A DNA stretch of 57,501 nt from AC-32 sp035455445 (GCA_035455445.1 DATIFC010000085.1:1-57501); one strand, 5' to 3'. Numbered from the stretch's first letter, positions 46,004-54,903 are shown. Notes: a model not told the origin generated them from the sequence alone. A program made the numbers and translations.

Positions 46004-46736
46004 GGAGCTCGCCCGCGCGTACCGCTTCCTCGCCCGCGGCGACATGGGCGGCACACGCGTCGAGGACACGCCCTCCGGCCGCGCCGTCTTCACGGACGAG
46101 CTGCCGCGCCGCTTCGACGGGAACTACCTCTGGGTCGACCGCTACACCGACCCCGAGGACCTCGTCGCGGAGGCCGAGCGGCACCGGCGCCCGCTGATCT
46201 TCGTCCCCGACCCGGAGATCGGCGACCGCCTCGCGCCGTGGTTCGAGGAGCAGGGCTGGCGCGTCGACCGTCACGTCGTGATGGCGCAGCTGCGGAAGCC
46301 GGAGCGCGAGGCCGACCTCTCGCTCGTACGGGAGCTGCGGGAGGAGGACCTGCGCGCGGCGCGGAGGCAGGTGCTGAGCGGCTTCCCCTGGGCCACGGAC
46401 GAGGTGCTCGCGCAGATCTTCGCGGCCAAGCGGCTGATCGGCGAGCGCGTGCGGGCGCGGTTCTTCGGGGCGGTGCTCGACGGGGAGGTGGTCAGCTACT
46501 CCGACCTCTACCAGGACGCGGGGGAGGCGCAGGTCGAGGACGTCGGCACGCTGCCCGAGCACCGCAACCACGGCTACGCGAGCGCCGTGATCCTGGCCGC
46601 GATCGACGCCGCGCGTAGCGACGGTGCGGAGTTCGTCTTCCTCGTCGCCGACGCGCACGACTGGCCGCAGAAGCTGTACGGCCGGCTCGGCTTCGACACG
46701 GTCGGCAACTACACGAAGTTCTTCGTCGGCTCGTGA
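45996..46736 (+). CDS. GNAT-family N-acetyltransferase
   Basis: 246 aa. The N-terminal half (about 1-100) is an unassigned domain that may be a degenerate GNAT copy; the C-terminal half holds the acetyl-CoA fold, with VEDVGTLPEHRNHGYASAVI as motif A and LYGRLGFDTVGNYTKF at the end. Substrate unknown. It overlaps ndh by 8 bp and the ABC ATPase by 4 bp (GTGA). Confidence 0.86.
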   Translation: MREELARAYRFLARGDMGGTRVEDTPSGRAVFTDELPRRFDGNYLWVDRYTDPEDLVAEAERHRRPLIFVPDPEIGDRLAPWFEEQGWRVDRHVVMAQLRKPEREADLSLVRELREEDLRAARRQVLSGFPWATDEVLAQIFAAKRLIGERVRARFFGAVLDGEVVSYSDLYQDAGEAQVEDVGTLPEHRNHGYASAVILAAIDAARSDGAEFVFLVADAHDWPQKLYGRLGFDTVGNYTKFFVGS

Positions 46737-47569
46737 GCGCGCTCTCGGCGCGAGGGCTCGAGAAGCGCTACGGCTCGACCACCGCGCTCGCGGGCGTCGA
46801 CGTCGAGGTCGCGGAGGGCGAGCTGGTCGGGCTGCTCGGGCCCAACGGGGCCGGCAAGTCGACCCTGGTCAAGATCGCCTGCGGCCTCGTCAGGCAGACG
46901 CGCGGCCAGGTCGAGATCGCCGGCGCCCGTGCCGGGAGCCTCGCGGCGCGCCGCAGCCTCGGCTACCTGGCCGAGCTCTTCCGTTTCCCGGGCTGGTACT
47001 CGGCCGACGAGCTGCTCGAGCTCCACCAGCGGCTCTCCGGCTCCGGCGGCGGGGCATCCGAGCGCGCCGAGCTGCTCGAGCTCGTCGGCCTCGCCGACGC
47101 GCGCACCCGCCGTGTGGAGGCGATGTCGAAGGGGATGCAGCAGCGCCTGGGGATCGCCCAGGCACTGGTCGGCGCCCCGCCGCTCCTGCTCCTCGACGAG
47201 CCCACGAGCGCCCTCGATCCCGTCGGCCGCCGCACCGTGCGGCTGCTGCTCGAGGAGCTGCGCGGGCGCGGCACGTCCGTGCTCCTGAACTCGCACCTGC
47301 TGAGCGAGGTCGAGCTCGTCTGCGACCGCGTCGTGATCCTGCTGCGCGGGCAGGTGGTCGCAGAGGGCTCTCCGGCCGAGCTCGGCCGTGCGCGCGGGGT
47401 CGAGATCGAGACCGACGAGGGCACGCGCGTCCACGACGGCGCCCGCGAGGACGTGCCCAGGCTGGTCGCGGACCTCGTCGCGGCCGGGCGCAAAGTCTAC
47501 GGCGTGCGCGTCCTCACCTCGACGCTCGAGGAGACCTACCTCGAGGCGGTCGGCGGGGAGACGTCGTGA
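46733..47569 (+). CDS. ABC transporter ATP-binding protein (exporter type)
   Basis: 278-aa ATPase. Walker A GPNGAGKST, signature MSKGMQQRLG (a variant of LSGGQ seen in ABC-2 type exporters), Walker B LLLLDEPTSALDP, H-loop NSHLLSE. A C-terminal regulatory stretch of about 60 aa follows. It pairs with the permease at 47652. GTG 46733. Confidence 0.93.
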   Translation: MSALSARGLEKRYGSTTALAGVDVEVAEGELVGLLGPNGAGKSTLVKIACGLVRQTRGQVEIAGARAGSLAARRSLGYLAELFRFPGWYSADELLELHQRLSGSGGGASERAELLELVGLADARTRRVEAMSKGMQQRLGIAQALVGAPPLLLLDEPTSALDPVGRRTVRLLLEELRGRGTSVLLNSHLLSEVELVCDRVVILLRGQVVAEGSPAELGRARGVEIETDEGTRVHDGAREDVPRLVADLVAAGRKVYGVRVLTSTLEETYLEAVGGETS

Positions 47570-47655
47570 GCACGCTACGCGTCCGGCTTGGCTGGAGGTC
47601 TCGAGTTGGTAGTCATCGCACTGTCCGACGAACCGCTCGCGAGGTCGGCTCCTGA
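47566..47655 (+). other. 29-codon out-of-frame leader ORF/possible 86-bp insertion before the permease
   Basis: Starting from the GTGA overlap with the ATPase stop, an Arg-rich frame (VSTLRVRLGWRSRVG...) runs to TGA 47655, which overlaps the CTG start of the permease. The segment is bounded by TGAGC at 47567-47571 and 47653-47657. Deleting the 86 bp between these would restore GTG-AGC-GCG-ATC directly in frame with the permease. It looks like a late insertion, not a gene. Confidence 0.55.
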
Positions 47656-48503
47656 GCGCGATCGCGACGATCGTCGGCTACGGCCTGCGCGAGGCGCTGC
47701 GGCGGAAGGTCTTCGCGGTCGTAGTCCTGCTGACGGCCGGCTTCCTCTTCCTGTACTGGCTCGCCAACCACTACCTCTTCCGCGACGTCGGCAGCGTCCA
47801 GCCGCCGGCCGGGATCGACGCGCGGGCGTTCGCGGGAGCGACGATCTTCGGCCTGGCGATGTTCGCGACGCTCTTCCTCGGCGTCGTCCTCGCCGTCTTC
47901 CTGACCCTGGGCGTCGTGCGCGGGGATGCCGAGCGGGGGCTGCTGCAGCCGCTGATCGTGCGGCCGGTCGGCCGCTCGAAGCTGCTGTTCGCGCGCTGGC
48001 TGGGCGCGATCGCCGTCTGCACCCCGTACGTCGTCGCCGTGTACACGGGCACGCTGCTGATCACCGGCCTCACCGGTCACTGGTGGCCCGACCACGTCGT
48101 CGTCCCGGCGATCGAGCTCGCGGGCGGCGTGGCTCTCGTGGCCGCGATGTCGTTGCTCGGCTCCGTCTTCCTCACCGCGACCGCGAACGGGATCGCGATC
48201 TTCATGGTCTTCGGGGCTGGCCTCGTCGCCGGCCTGCTGGGGACGGTGGGCCACGCGCTCAACTCGCACACCCTGGAGCGCGCAGCGAGGATCGCGGCGT
48301 ACATCGTCCCGTTCGAGGCGCTGTACCAGGACGCCCTGCGCGAGATCACCGCGAACACGAGCGGCCTGACGGGGTTCCTGCTCCAGCTCGGCCCGTTCGG
48401 CGGCGCGTACATCCACGGGGCGGGCGTCCGGCTCTGGGCCTGCGCCTACCTCGTCGGGGTGGCCGTGCTCGCCGCGGTGGGCTTTTCGAGGCGCGACCTC
48501 TAG
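47652..48503 (+). CDS. ABC-2 type transporter permease, apparent CTG start
   Basis: 283 aa from CTG 47652. Six hydrophobic segments, the first at VFAVVVLLTAGFLFLYWLA (about residues 20-38), which follows the typical LREALRRK cytosolic start. The frame is closed upstream by TAG with no ATG, GTG or TTG between; the next ATG (47859) would remove helix 1. Resembles NosY-like permeases of ABC-2 exporters. With the ATPase it forms a full exporter of unknown substrate. One bp separates its stop from convergent rsgA. Confidence 0.85.
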   Translation: MSAIATIVGYGLREALRRKVFAVVVLLTAGFLFLYWLANHYLFRDVGSVQPPAGIDARAFAGATIFGLAMFATLFLGVVLAVFLTLGVVRGDAERGLLQPLIVRPVGRSKLLFARWLGAIAVCTPYVVAVYTGTLLITGLTGHWWPDHVVVPAIELAGGVALVAAMSLLGSVFLTATANGIAIFMVFGAGLVAGLLGTVGHALNSHTLERAARIAAYIVPFEALYQDALREITANTSGLTGFLLQLGPFGGAYIHGAGVRLWACAYLVGVAVLAAVGFSRRDL

Positions 48504-48504
48504 C

Positions 48505-49536
48505 TCACCACGAGACCTTGCGGCGGCTGCGGATCCGCGCGACCAGCTGCCTGCGCTCCTCGGAGCGCAGGCGCGCGTCCTGCTTGAGCGCGAGTCGCCG
48601 CAGCTCCTTCTGCAGCGCCCGGTAGCTCTGCAGCCGCTCGCGCGGGAGCCGGCCCTCTTCGATGGCGACCTGCACCGCGCAGCCCGGCTCGTGCGTGTGG
48701 GCGCAGTCGTTGAAGCGGCAGCCGGCCGCGAGCTCGTCCACGTCCGCGAATGCCTCGTGGATCCCCCCGTCGGCCTCCCAGAGCTGGATCTCGCGCAGGC
48801 CGGGCGTGTCGACGAGCAGCGCCCCGGCGGGAAGCCGGAGGAGCTGCCGCGCCGTCGTCGTGTGCCGGCCCGTTCCGTCCTCGGCGAGCTCCTTCGTCGC
48901 CTGCACCTCCGAGCCCAGGAGACGGTTCGCGAGCGACGACTTCCCGACCCCCGAGGAGCCGAGCAGCGCGATGGTCTTCGCCGGCGCCAGGTACGCCGAG
49001 AGCTCGTCGACGCCCTCGCCGGTCAGGTTGCTGACGAGGTGCGAGGGAACGCCGACGGCCACCTGCTCGGCCTCGAGCAGCCTCGCGTACGGGTCGTCGC
49101 AGAGGTCGGTCTTGGTCAGCACGAGGGCGGGCATCGCGCCGCTCTCCCACGCGAGCGTCAGGTAGCGCTCGATCCGGCGCGGGCTGAAGTCCTCGTCGAG
49201 GCCGGTGACGACGAAGACCGTGTCGACGTTCGCGGCGAGCACCTGCGCCTCGGTCTGCGACCACGCGACCTTGCGCAGGAAGGCCGAGCGCCGCGGCAGC
49301 ACGCCGTGGATCGTCTGCTCGCGCAGCGCGACCCAGTCTCCGACCGCGGGCAGATCCGCGCCGGACGACGCCTCGTGCCGGAGCCGGCCGGAGACACGCG
49401 CGCGCAGCTCGCCGTGCTCTGCGAGCACGTCGTACTCGCCGCGGTGCTGGGTCGAGACGCGGGCGGGGATGCAGTTGTCGTACGGCTCGAGCGCGGCCGC
49501 GAAGCCGTCGTCCCAGCCGAGGTCGTGCAGGTTCAA
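48505..49536 (-). CDS. rsgA: Ribosome small subunit-dependent GTPase A
   Basis: 343-aa circularly permuted GTPase that helps mature the 30S subunit. OB-fold N-terminus (about 25-105), then G4 LTKTDL, G1 GSSGVGKSS and G3 DTPGLRE in permuted order, and a C-terminal zinc knuckle (CRFNDCAHTHEPGC). TTG 49536 is the start, with AAAGGAG 6 nt upstream. The 208-nt leader holds a tiny reading frame with an excellent ribosome site. Confidence 0.94.
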   Translation of the reverse strand: MNLHDLGWDDGFAAALEPYDNCIPARVSTQHRGEYDVLAEHGELRARVSGRLRHEASSGADLPAVGDWVALREQTIHGVLPRRSAFLRKVAWSQTEAQVLAANVDTVFVVTGLDEDFSPRRIERYLTLAWESGAMPALVLTKTDLCDDPYARLLEAEQVAVGVPSHLVSNLTGEGVDELSAYLAPAKTIALLGSSGVGKSSLANRLLGSEVQATKELAEDGTGRHTTTARQLLRLPAGALLVDTPGLREIQLWEADGGIHEAFADVDELAAGCRFNDCAHTHEPGCAVQVAIEEGRLPRERLQSYRALQKELRRLALKQDARLRSEERRQLVARIRSRRKVSW

Positions 49537-49633
49537 GCGAAGCTCCTTTCGGAATGGACCGAGGACCGGACACGTGCCCGAGGCCTCGCGGAGCTCGCTT
49601 GCTACGAAGGTGTGCTGCGGCTAGCCGGGAGCC

Positions 49634-49669
49634 TCAGGCTCTGCGACCGGAGGGTGCAATCGACGTCAT
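49634..49669 (-). other. 11-codon upstream reading frame with full Shine-Dalgarno, before rsgA
   Basis: AAAGGAGGTG (49683-49674), a 10-nt perfect match to the anti-Shine-Dalgarno, lies 6 nt before ATG 49669, which encodes MTSIAPSGRRA and stops at TGA. The stop sits inside the palindrome GAGCCTGAGGCTC. rsgA starts 97 nt further on. Such layout fits a leader peptide or decoy ribosome site; the peptide may alternatively be a chance frame under a relic ribosome site. Confidence 0.5.
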
Positions 49670-49744
49670 CACGCACCTCCTTTGCCGAACGGCGAACGCT
49701 CGGAGCGTAGCAGGCGGGCCGAGTGACCGACCACGCGGTAGCGA

Positions 49745-52075
49745 CTAGTGCAGCTTGCGCAGCGCCGCCCCGAGTGACTGCTTCACCTTCAGCACGCCCT
49801 CGTAGAGGTCGCCGTGCTCCTCGATCCGCCGGCGCACCGCGTCCATCGTGAAGGCGGCCGGGTCGAGCGACTCGTCCACCTCCTCCCAGCGCAGAGGCGT
49901 CGAGACCGGCGCGCCCTCCTTCGGCCGCACCGAGTAGACCGAGGCGATGGTCTTGCCCTCGCCGTTCTGGTTCGCGTCGATCAGCACGCCGCGGCGCTTC
50001 GACCTCGACCACTCGGTCGTGACGAGCCCGCGGTGCGTGGTCGCCAGGGCGCGGGCGACGACCTCCGCGAAGCGGCGCGTGTCGTCGTAGGCATGCCGCC
50101 GCTCCAGCGGCACGAGCACGTGCATCCCGTCGGCGCCGCTCGTCTTCGGGAACGAGTCGAGCCCGAGCGCGTGGAGCGCCTCCTTCACGAGCAGCGCGAC
50201 CTGCACCGTCTCGCGGAAGCCGACGTCGGGCGAGGGGTCGAGGTCGAAGAGCACGAAGTCGGGCCGGTCGAGCCGATCCACGCGCGAGTACCACGTGTTC
50301 AGGTCGATGCAGGCCATGTTCACCATCCAGAGCAGCGCGAGCTCGTCGTTCACGAGGGGCGCGTCGATCCGCCGCCGCTGCCTCGGCCGGTCCCGCGTCG
50401 TGACCTCGATGTCGACCGTCTGGATCCAGTCGGGCATCCCCTGCGGCTTGTCCTTCTGGAAGAAGTGCTTGCCCTGCCAGCCGTCCGGATACCGCTTCAT
50501 CGTGAAGGGCCGGTCGCGGAGGTGCGGCACGACCACCGGCGCGACGTCGCGGTAGTACGCGAGCAGGTCGCCCTTCGTGATCCCCTCGTCGGGCCAGAAG
50601 GGCTTGTCGAGGTTCGACAGCCGCAGGACGCGCTTCCCCTTGCGGATCGCGTCCGGGACCCGCTCCGCCTCGCGGCCGACCTCGGAGGCGTCCTTGTCCT
50701 CGCGCAGCCCGAGGTAGACCGGCGCTCGCAGACGGTCGTCGTGCGTCCGCTCGACGAAGGACACCTGGGCGACGAGCCTCGGCTCGACCCAGACCACGTC
50801 GTCCTTGCGCACGCGCGGCATCTTGGGCGGCGCGGGGAACGGCGAGGTCGTGCGCTCGAGCGGCCTCAGCTGCGCGAGCACGCGCTCCATCTCGGCATCG
50901 TCGAAGCCGGTCCCGACGTTGCCGACCCACTCGAGACCCTCCGGCCCGTTCGTCGCGAGCACCAGGGAGCCGAACGACCACTCGCGCCGGCCCTTGCCGC
51001 GCGTGTAGCCGGCGACGACGAACTCGTCGTTGCCGCGCGTCTTGAACTTGAGCCAGTCGCGCGATCGCTTGCCCGGGAGGTAGCGCGAGTCGAGGCGCTT
51101 GCCCATGATCCCCTCGAGCCGCTGCTGCTCCGCGGCCCGCAGCAGCGCCGGGCCGTCGTCGAAGGCCTCCGAGAAGAGCACGGTCCGGTTGCGCCGGTCG
51201 AGCAGCTTCCCAAGCCGCGCCCGCCGCTCAGAGAGGGGAAGGTCGACCAGCGGCACGCCGTCCGCCTCCAGCAGGTCGAAGACGTAGTAGACGACCGGTG
51301 TCCCGGGCTTCCCCTGCTGCATCGCGGAGAAACTCGGCCGCCCGTCCTCGTCGAGCGCGCACACCTCGCCGTCCACGACGCAGTCCGGTGTCTTCAGGGC
51401 CTTGACGAGCTCCTTCGCGACGTTTTCGAACCGCTGCGTGTAGTCCTGGTCCTTGCGCGAGCGCAGCTCGGCCTCGCCGCCGGCCACGCGCGCCACGATC
51501 CGGTAGCCGTCCCACTTGATCTCGTACTCCCAGCCGTCGACCCGGGGCATTTCCCCGACCTCGGCCGGGGTGGCGAGCATCGGCGCGTACCCGCGCCGGG
51601 ACGCGGCGGCGGGAGCGCTCTCGTCGCGCTTGCGCAGGATCAGCCAGTTCTGCTCCTTGCCGTCGAGATGCGCCGGGATCAGCGCCCAGGTGCCCTCGAG
51701 CCGCTCGCCGTGCAGGCGGACGGTCAGGCCGCCGTCCGGCTTCTCCTCGACGAGCTCGTAGGTGCCCGCGTCCCAGATCTCGACGGTGCCGGCGCCGTAT
51801 TGCCCCTTCGGGATCTCGCCCTCGAAGGTCGCGTAGTCGAGCGGGTGGTCCTCGACGTGCACCGCGAGGTGCTGTTGGCCCGGCTCGAGCGGCACGCCCT
51901 TCGGCACGGCCCAGCTGGCGAGCGCCCCGTCGCGCTCGAGGCGGAAGTCGTAGTGCAGCCGCCGCGCATCGTGGCGCTGAACGACGAAGATGCGCTGCTT
52001 GCCGCGGCGTCTGCCGCTGAACGGCTCGGGCGTTTGTTTGCGGTCGCGTTTGCGCTGGTACTCGCGCAGGCTCAC
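49745..52075 (-). CDS. ligD: ATP-dependent DNA ligase LigD (PE-Lig-Pol)
   Basis: 776-aa end-joining enzyme. Residues about 1-150 form the 3'-phosphoesterase (RHDARRLHYDFRLE, HVEDHPLDY), 165-475 the ligase with the lysine nucleophile Lys187 in KWDG, and about 490-776 the polymerase/primase (LSNLDKPFWPDEGITKGDL, FDLDPSPD). The order PE-Lig-Pol is that of Pseudomonas, not the Pol-PE-Lig of Mycobacterium. GTG 52075 overlaps the ku stop (GTGA). Confidence 0.95.
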   Translation of the reverse strand: MSLREYQRKRDRKQTPEPFSGRRRGKQRIFVVQRHDARRLHYDFRLERDGALASWAVPKGVPLEPGQQHLAVHVEDHPLDYATFEGEIPKGQYGAGTVEIWDAGTYELVEEKPDGGLTVRLHGERLEGTWALIPAHLDGKEQNWLILRKRDESAPAAASRRGYAPMLATPAEVGEMPRVDGWEYEIKWDGYRIVARVAGGEAELRSRKDQDYTQRFENVAKELVKALKTPDCVVDGEVCALDEDGRPSFSAMQQGKPGTPVVYYVFDLLEADGVPLVDLPLSERRARLGKLLDRRNRTVLFSEAFDDGPALLRAAEQQRLEGIMGKRLDSRYLPGKRSRDWLKFKTRGNDEFVVAGYTRGKGRREWSFGSLVLATNGPEGLEWVGNVGTGFDDAEMERVLAQLRPLERTTSPFPAPPKMPRVRKDDVVWVEPRLVAQVSFVERTHDDRLRAPVYLGLREDKDASEVGREAERVPDAIRKGKRVLRLSNLDKPFWPDEGITKGDLLAYYRDVAPVVVPHLRDRPFTMKRYPDGWQGKHFFQKDKPQGMPDWIQTVDIEVTTRDRPRQRRRIDAPLVNDELALLWMVNMACIDLNTWYSRVDRLDRPDFVLFDLDPSPDVGFRETVQVALLVKEALHALGLDSFPKTSGADGMHVLVPLERRHAYDDTRRFAEVVARALATTHRGLVTTEWSRSKRRGVLIDANQNGEGKTIASVYSVRPKEGAPVSTPLRWEEVDESLDPAAFTMDAVRRRIEEHGDLYEGVLKVKQSLGAALRKLH

Positions 52076-52884
52076 GAGGCCTTTTTAGCGCGGCTGCGCC
52101 TTCGCGGCCTCGCCTTCCGGGTCTGCTTGGTCTTCTCGACCGACTCGCGCAGGGCCGCCATCAGGTCGACAACCTCGCCCTCCGGCTCCTCCTCCGGCTC
52201 GGGCAACGGCGCGCCCTTCGCCTTCGCGCGCAGCAGCTCGAGCAGCTCCTTGCGGTAGGTGTCGTCGTACTTCGAGGGGTCGAAGTCCGCGCTCAGGTTC
52301 TCGACCAGCGACTTCGCCATCTCGACCTCGGGCTTGCGCAGCTCGACCTTGCCGTCCGCCGGCTCGGGCTGTCGCACCTCGTCGGCGTAGTACATCGTCT
52401 CGAGCACGAGCGTCCCGTCCCGCGGCCGGAGCGCGGCGAGGTGCTGCTTGTTCCGGATCACGATCTTGGCGATCGCGACCCTCCCCGTCTCCTCGAGCGC
52501 GCGCACCAGCAGGGCGTACGGCTTCTCCGCCCCTTCCTGCGGCGCGAGGTAGTAGGCCTTGCGGAAGTAGACCGGGTCGATCTGCTCGAGGGCGACGAAG
52601 TCGCAGATGTCGATCCTCTTCGTCAGCTCGACGTCGAGGCGGTCGAGGTCCTCCTCCTCGAGCGGGACGTAGCGACCCTTCTCGACCTCGAAGCCGCGGA
52701 CGACGTCGTCGCTGTCCACGTGCTCGCCCGTGTCGCGGCGGACCTTGTCGTAGGCGATCGGCTGCAGGTCGTGCCTGTCGAGGAAGTGGAAGCGGAGCTC
52801 CTTCGACTCCGTCGCGCCGAACATGCGCACCGGCACGCTGACGAGGCCGAACGAGATCGTGCCGGTCCAGAGCGAGCGAGCCAT
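52072..52884 (-). CDS. ku: Non-homologous end-joining protein Ku
   Basis: 270-aa homodimeric DNA-end-binding protein. The conserved start RSLWTGTISFGLVSVPVRM and the core (FVALEQIDPVYFRKAYYL) are intact. The C-terminus is a Lys/Arg-rich tail (ARPRRRSRAKK) that in bacterial Ku aids DNA binding. It recruits LigD, encoded directly downstream with a 4-bp overlap. Confidence 0.96.
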   Translation of the reverse strand: MARSLWTGTISFGLVSVPVRMFGATESKELRFHFLDRHDLQPIAYDKVRRDTGEHVDSDDVVRGFEVEKGRYVPLEEEDLDRLDVELTKRIDICDFVALEQIDPVYFRKAYYLAPQEGAEKPYALLVRALEETGRVAIAKIVIRNKQHLAALRPRDGTLVLETMYYADEVRQPEPADGKVELRKPEVEMAKSLVENLSADFDPSKYDDTYRKELLELLRAKAKGAPLPEPEEEPEGEVVDLMAALRESVEKTKQTRKARPRRRSRAKKAS

Positions 52885-53000
52885 GAAGCCCGTCTACCCG
52901 CTCGCGGCGGTTTGCATCCCCGGCCGATCGGTAATACGCTGTGCGACTCGGGGTCGTACTCTTTGAAAAGCTTCTCCACCTGACGGGGGGTTAAGGTCGG

Positions 53001-53019
53001 GGCCGGCTACAAGCCGGCC
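53001..53019. terminator. Hairpin in the accA-ku spacer
   Basis: Perfect 8-bp inverted repeat (GGCCGGCT and AGCCGGCC, loop ACA) in the 202-nt gap between accA and ku, both on the minus strand. It probably ends the acc transcript. The rest of the gap (52885-53000) shows no gene. Confidence 0.55.
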
Positions 53020-53048
53020 TCGACATGTGTACGGCCGGGGGATAAGCC

Positions 53049-53066
53049 TGTGGAAGATGTGGAAAA
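53049..53066. promoter_or_regulatory. Two tandem DnaA-box-like 9-mers
   Basis: TGTGGAAGA and TGTGGAAAA are directly adjacent; the second fits the relaxed DnaA box TTWTNCACA exactly on the minus strand and the first has one mismatch. A weaker match (GGCTTATCC) lies just before them. oriC marker genes (dnaA, dnaN, rpmH) are absent. Confidence 0.35.
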
Positions 53067-53086
53067 GGGCCGCTCAGCCCAGGTAT

Positions 53087-54031
53087 CTAGCGGGTTGCCG
53101 GGATCTGGCCGATTGTGCGGAAACGCACACGGCGCTGCCTCCTGAGCTCGTCGCCGTCGTGCGTCTCGAGCAGCTCGAGCGACTCGGCGAGCGCGTCGCC
53201 GAGCAGCCGCGCCGACTCGTCGGGGTCGGTGTGAGCCCCGGCCTCGGGCTCGGGGACGATCGCGTCGATGACTCCGAGCTCGAGGCAGTGCGCCGCGTCC
53301 GGCTTGAACGCCGCGGCGGCCTTGCGCGCCTCGCCCGCGTCGCGCCAGAGGATCGCGGCGCAGCCCTCCGGGGAGATGACGGTGTAGATCGAGTTCTCCT
53401 GCATCAGCACCCGGTCTGCGAGCGCCGTCGCGATCGCGCCGCCGGAACCGCCCTCGCCGATCACGCAGGTCACGACGGGCACGCGCAGCCGCGCCATCAG
53501 CGCCTGCGCCCGCGCGATCGCCCCACCCTGCCCGTGCTCCTCGGCGGTCACGCCCGGGTAGGCGCCGGGGATGTCGACGAGGGTGAGCAGCGGGAAGCCG
53601 TGCCGGTCGGCGAGCTCCATCGCCCGCATCGCCTTGCCGTAGCCCTCGGGGTAGGCCATGCCGAAGTTGCGCCGCGTGCGCTCCTTCACGTCGCGGCCCT
53701 TCTGGTTGCCGACGAGCACGACCGTGCGGCCGCGGAAGTGCCCGAGCCCCGCGACGACGGCCGCGTCGTCACCGTGGTGGTGATCGCCGTGGAGCTCGAA
53801 CCAGTCCTCGAGCAGCCGCTCGACGTAGTCGAGCGTGTAGGGCCGGTCGGGATGGCGCGCCAGCTCGACCGAGCGCCAGATCTCCTCGTCGCTCGGCTCC
53901 GCGACGATCCGGTCGAGCTGCCTCTGCAGCCGCTCGAGCTCGCCCGACAGCTTCGCCCCGCGCAGGAGCGGCAGGCTCCGCAGGCGGCTCAGCTGGGAGC
54001 GCAGCCGCAGCTGCTCCGCCTCACCGGCCAT
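53087..54031 (-). CDS. accA: Acetyl-CoA carboxylase carboxyltransferase subunit alpha
   Basis: 314-aa subunit that, with AccD, transfers CO2 from biotin to acetyl-CoA for fatty-acid synthesis. Core segments include HGDHHHGDDAAVVAGLG, GYGKAMRAMELAD, IPGAYPG and GEGGSGGAIATALADRV. It overlaps accD by 11 bp, so both subunits come from one mRNA. Confidence 0.95.
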   Translation of the reverse strand: MAGEAEQLRLRSQLSRLRSLPLLRGAKLSGELERLQRQLDRIVAEPSDEEIWRSVELARHPDRPYTLDYVERLLEDWFELHGDHHHGDDAAVVAGLGHFRGRTVVLVGNQKGRDVKERTRRNFGMAYPEGYGKAMRAMELADRHGFPLLTLVDIPGAYPGVTAEEHGQGGAIARAQALMARLRVPVVTCVIGEGGSGGAIATALADRVLMQENSIYTVISPEGCAAILWRDAGEARKAAAAFKPDAAHCLELGVIDAIVPEPEAGAHTDPDESARLLGDALAESLELLETHDGDELRRQRRVRFRTIGQIPATR

Positions 54032-54866
54032 CGGCGAAGAGGCGCAGCAGCCGCCCCAGGGTCGGCCGCAGCTCGGGTCGGGGGACGATCGCGTCCACGT
54101 GGCCGTGGCGGAGGTTGGACTCGGCGAGCCCGAAGTCCTCGGGCAGCTTCTCGCGGGTCGTCTGCTGGACCACGCGCGGGCCCGTGAACGAGAGCAGCGC
54201 GCCCGGCTCGGCCACGAGCACGTCGCCGAGGCTCGCGAAGCTGGCCAGCACGCCCGCGGTCGTCGGGTGGGCCATCACGCTGATCAGGGCGCCGCCGGCA
54301 TCGTGTAGGTCCTCGACCGCGCAGACGGTCTTGGGCAGCTGCATCAGCGAGAGGATCCCCTCCTGCATGCGCGCGCCGCCGGTCGTGGTGACCGAGACGA
54401 GCGGAGCTCCCCTCTCCGCCGCTCCCTCGCAGGCGCGCGCGAACTTCTCGCCCACGACGCGGCCCATCGAGCCCCCCATGAAGCCGAACTCCATCACCGC
54501 GAGCTGGCACGGCTGGTCCTCGATCGCGGCCCGGCCGATCACCATCGCCTCGCCCAGCCCGGTCGAGAGCTCGGCCTCCGCGAGCCGCTCGGGGTAGGGC
54601 CGAAGGTCGAAGAAGCCGAGCGGGTCGTCCGAGCGGAGCTCCGCGGCCTCCTCGGCGAAGGTGTCCGCGTCGACGAGCTGCTGGATGCGCTCGCGCGCGT
54701 GGACGGGGAAGTGGTGGCCGCACTGCGGGCAGACGTTCAGGTGCTCGGCGAGCTCGTCGTCGCGGTAGTGCGAGCCACACTTCGGGCAGGTGTTCGGATG
54801 GGGCCGGCCGCTCTCGTCCGGCGGCGCATGCCGGTGCTCGATGGAGACGTCGATGCGTTCTGACAC
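54021..54866 (-). CDS. accD: Acetyl-CoA carboxylase carboxyltransferase subunit beta
   Basis: 281-aa subunit with the typical N-terminal four-Cys zinc ribbon (CPKC at 27-30, CPQC at 46-49) followed by the crotonase-like carboxyltransferase domain (GEAMVIGRAAIEDQP, GARMQEG, YxT-type MAHPTTAGV). Actinobacteria often use fused AccD-type acyl-CoA carboxylases; here the split E. coli-type AccA/AccD is present. Start ATG 54866. Confidence 0.95.
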   Translation of the reverse strand: MSERIDVSIEHRHAPPDESGRPHPNTCPKCGSHYRDDELAEHLNVCPQCGHHFPVHARERIQQLVDADTFAEEAAELRSDDPLGFFDLRPYPERLAEAELSTGLGEAMVIGRAAIEDQPCQLAVMEFGFMGGSMGRVVGEKFARACEGAAERGAPLVSVTTTGGARMQEGILSLMQLPKTVCAVEDLHDAGGALISVMAHPTTAGVLASFASLGDVLVAEPGALLSFTGPRVVQQTTREKLPEDFGLAESNLRHGHVDAIVPRPELRPTLGRLLRLFADGR

Positions 54867-54903
54867 GAGCCTGCGAGTTTAGACCTGCCGCTCCGGCCGG
54901 GAG

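Noticed and set aside
52623..52979. 118-codon minus-strand frame in the ku leader
   Set aside because: It overlaps the ku start in another frame and has low-complexity Arg/Ser composition after about 30 codons.
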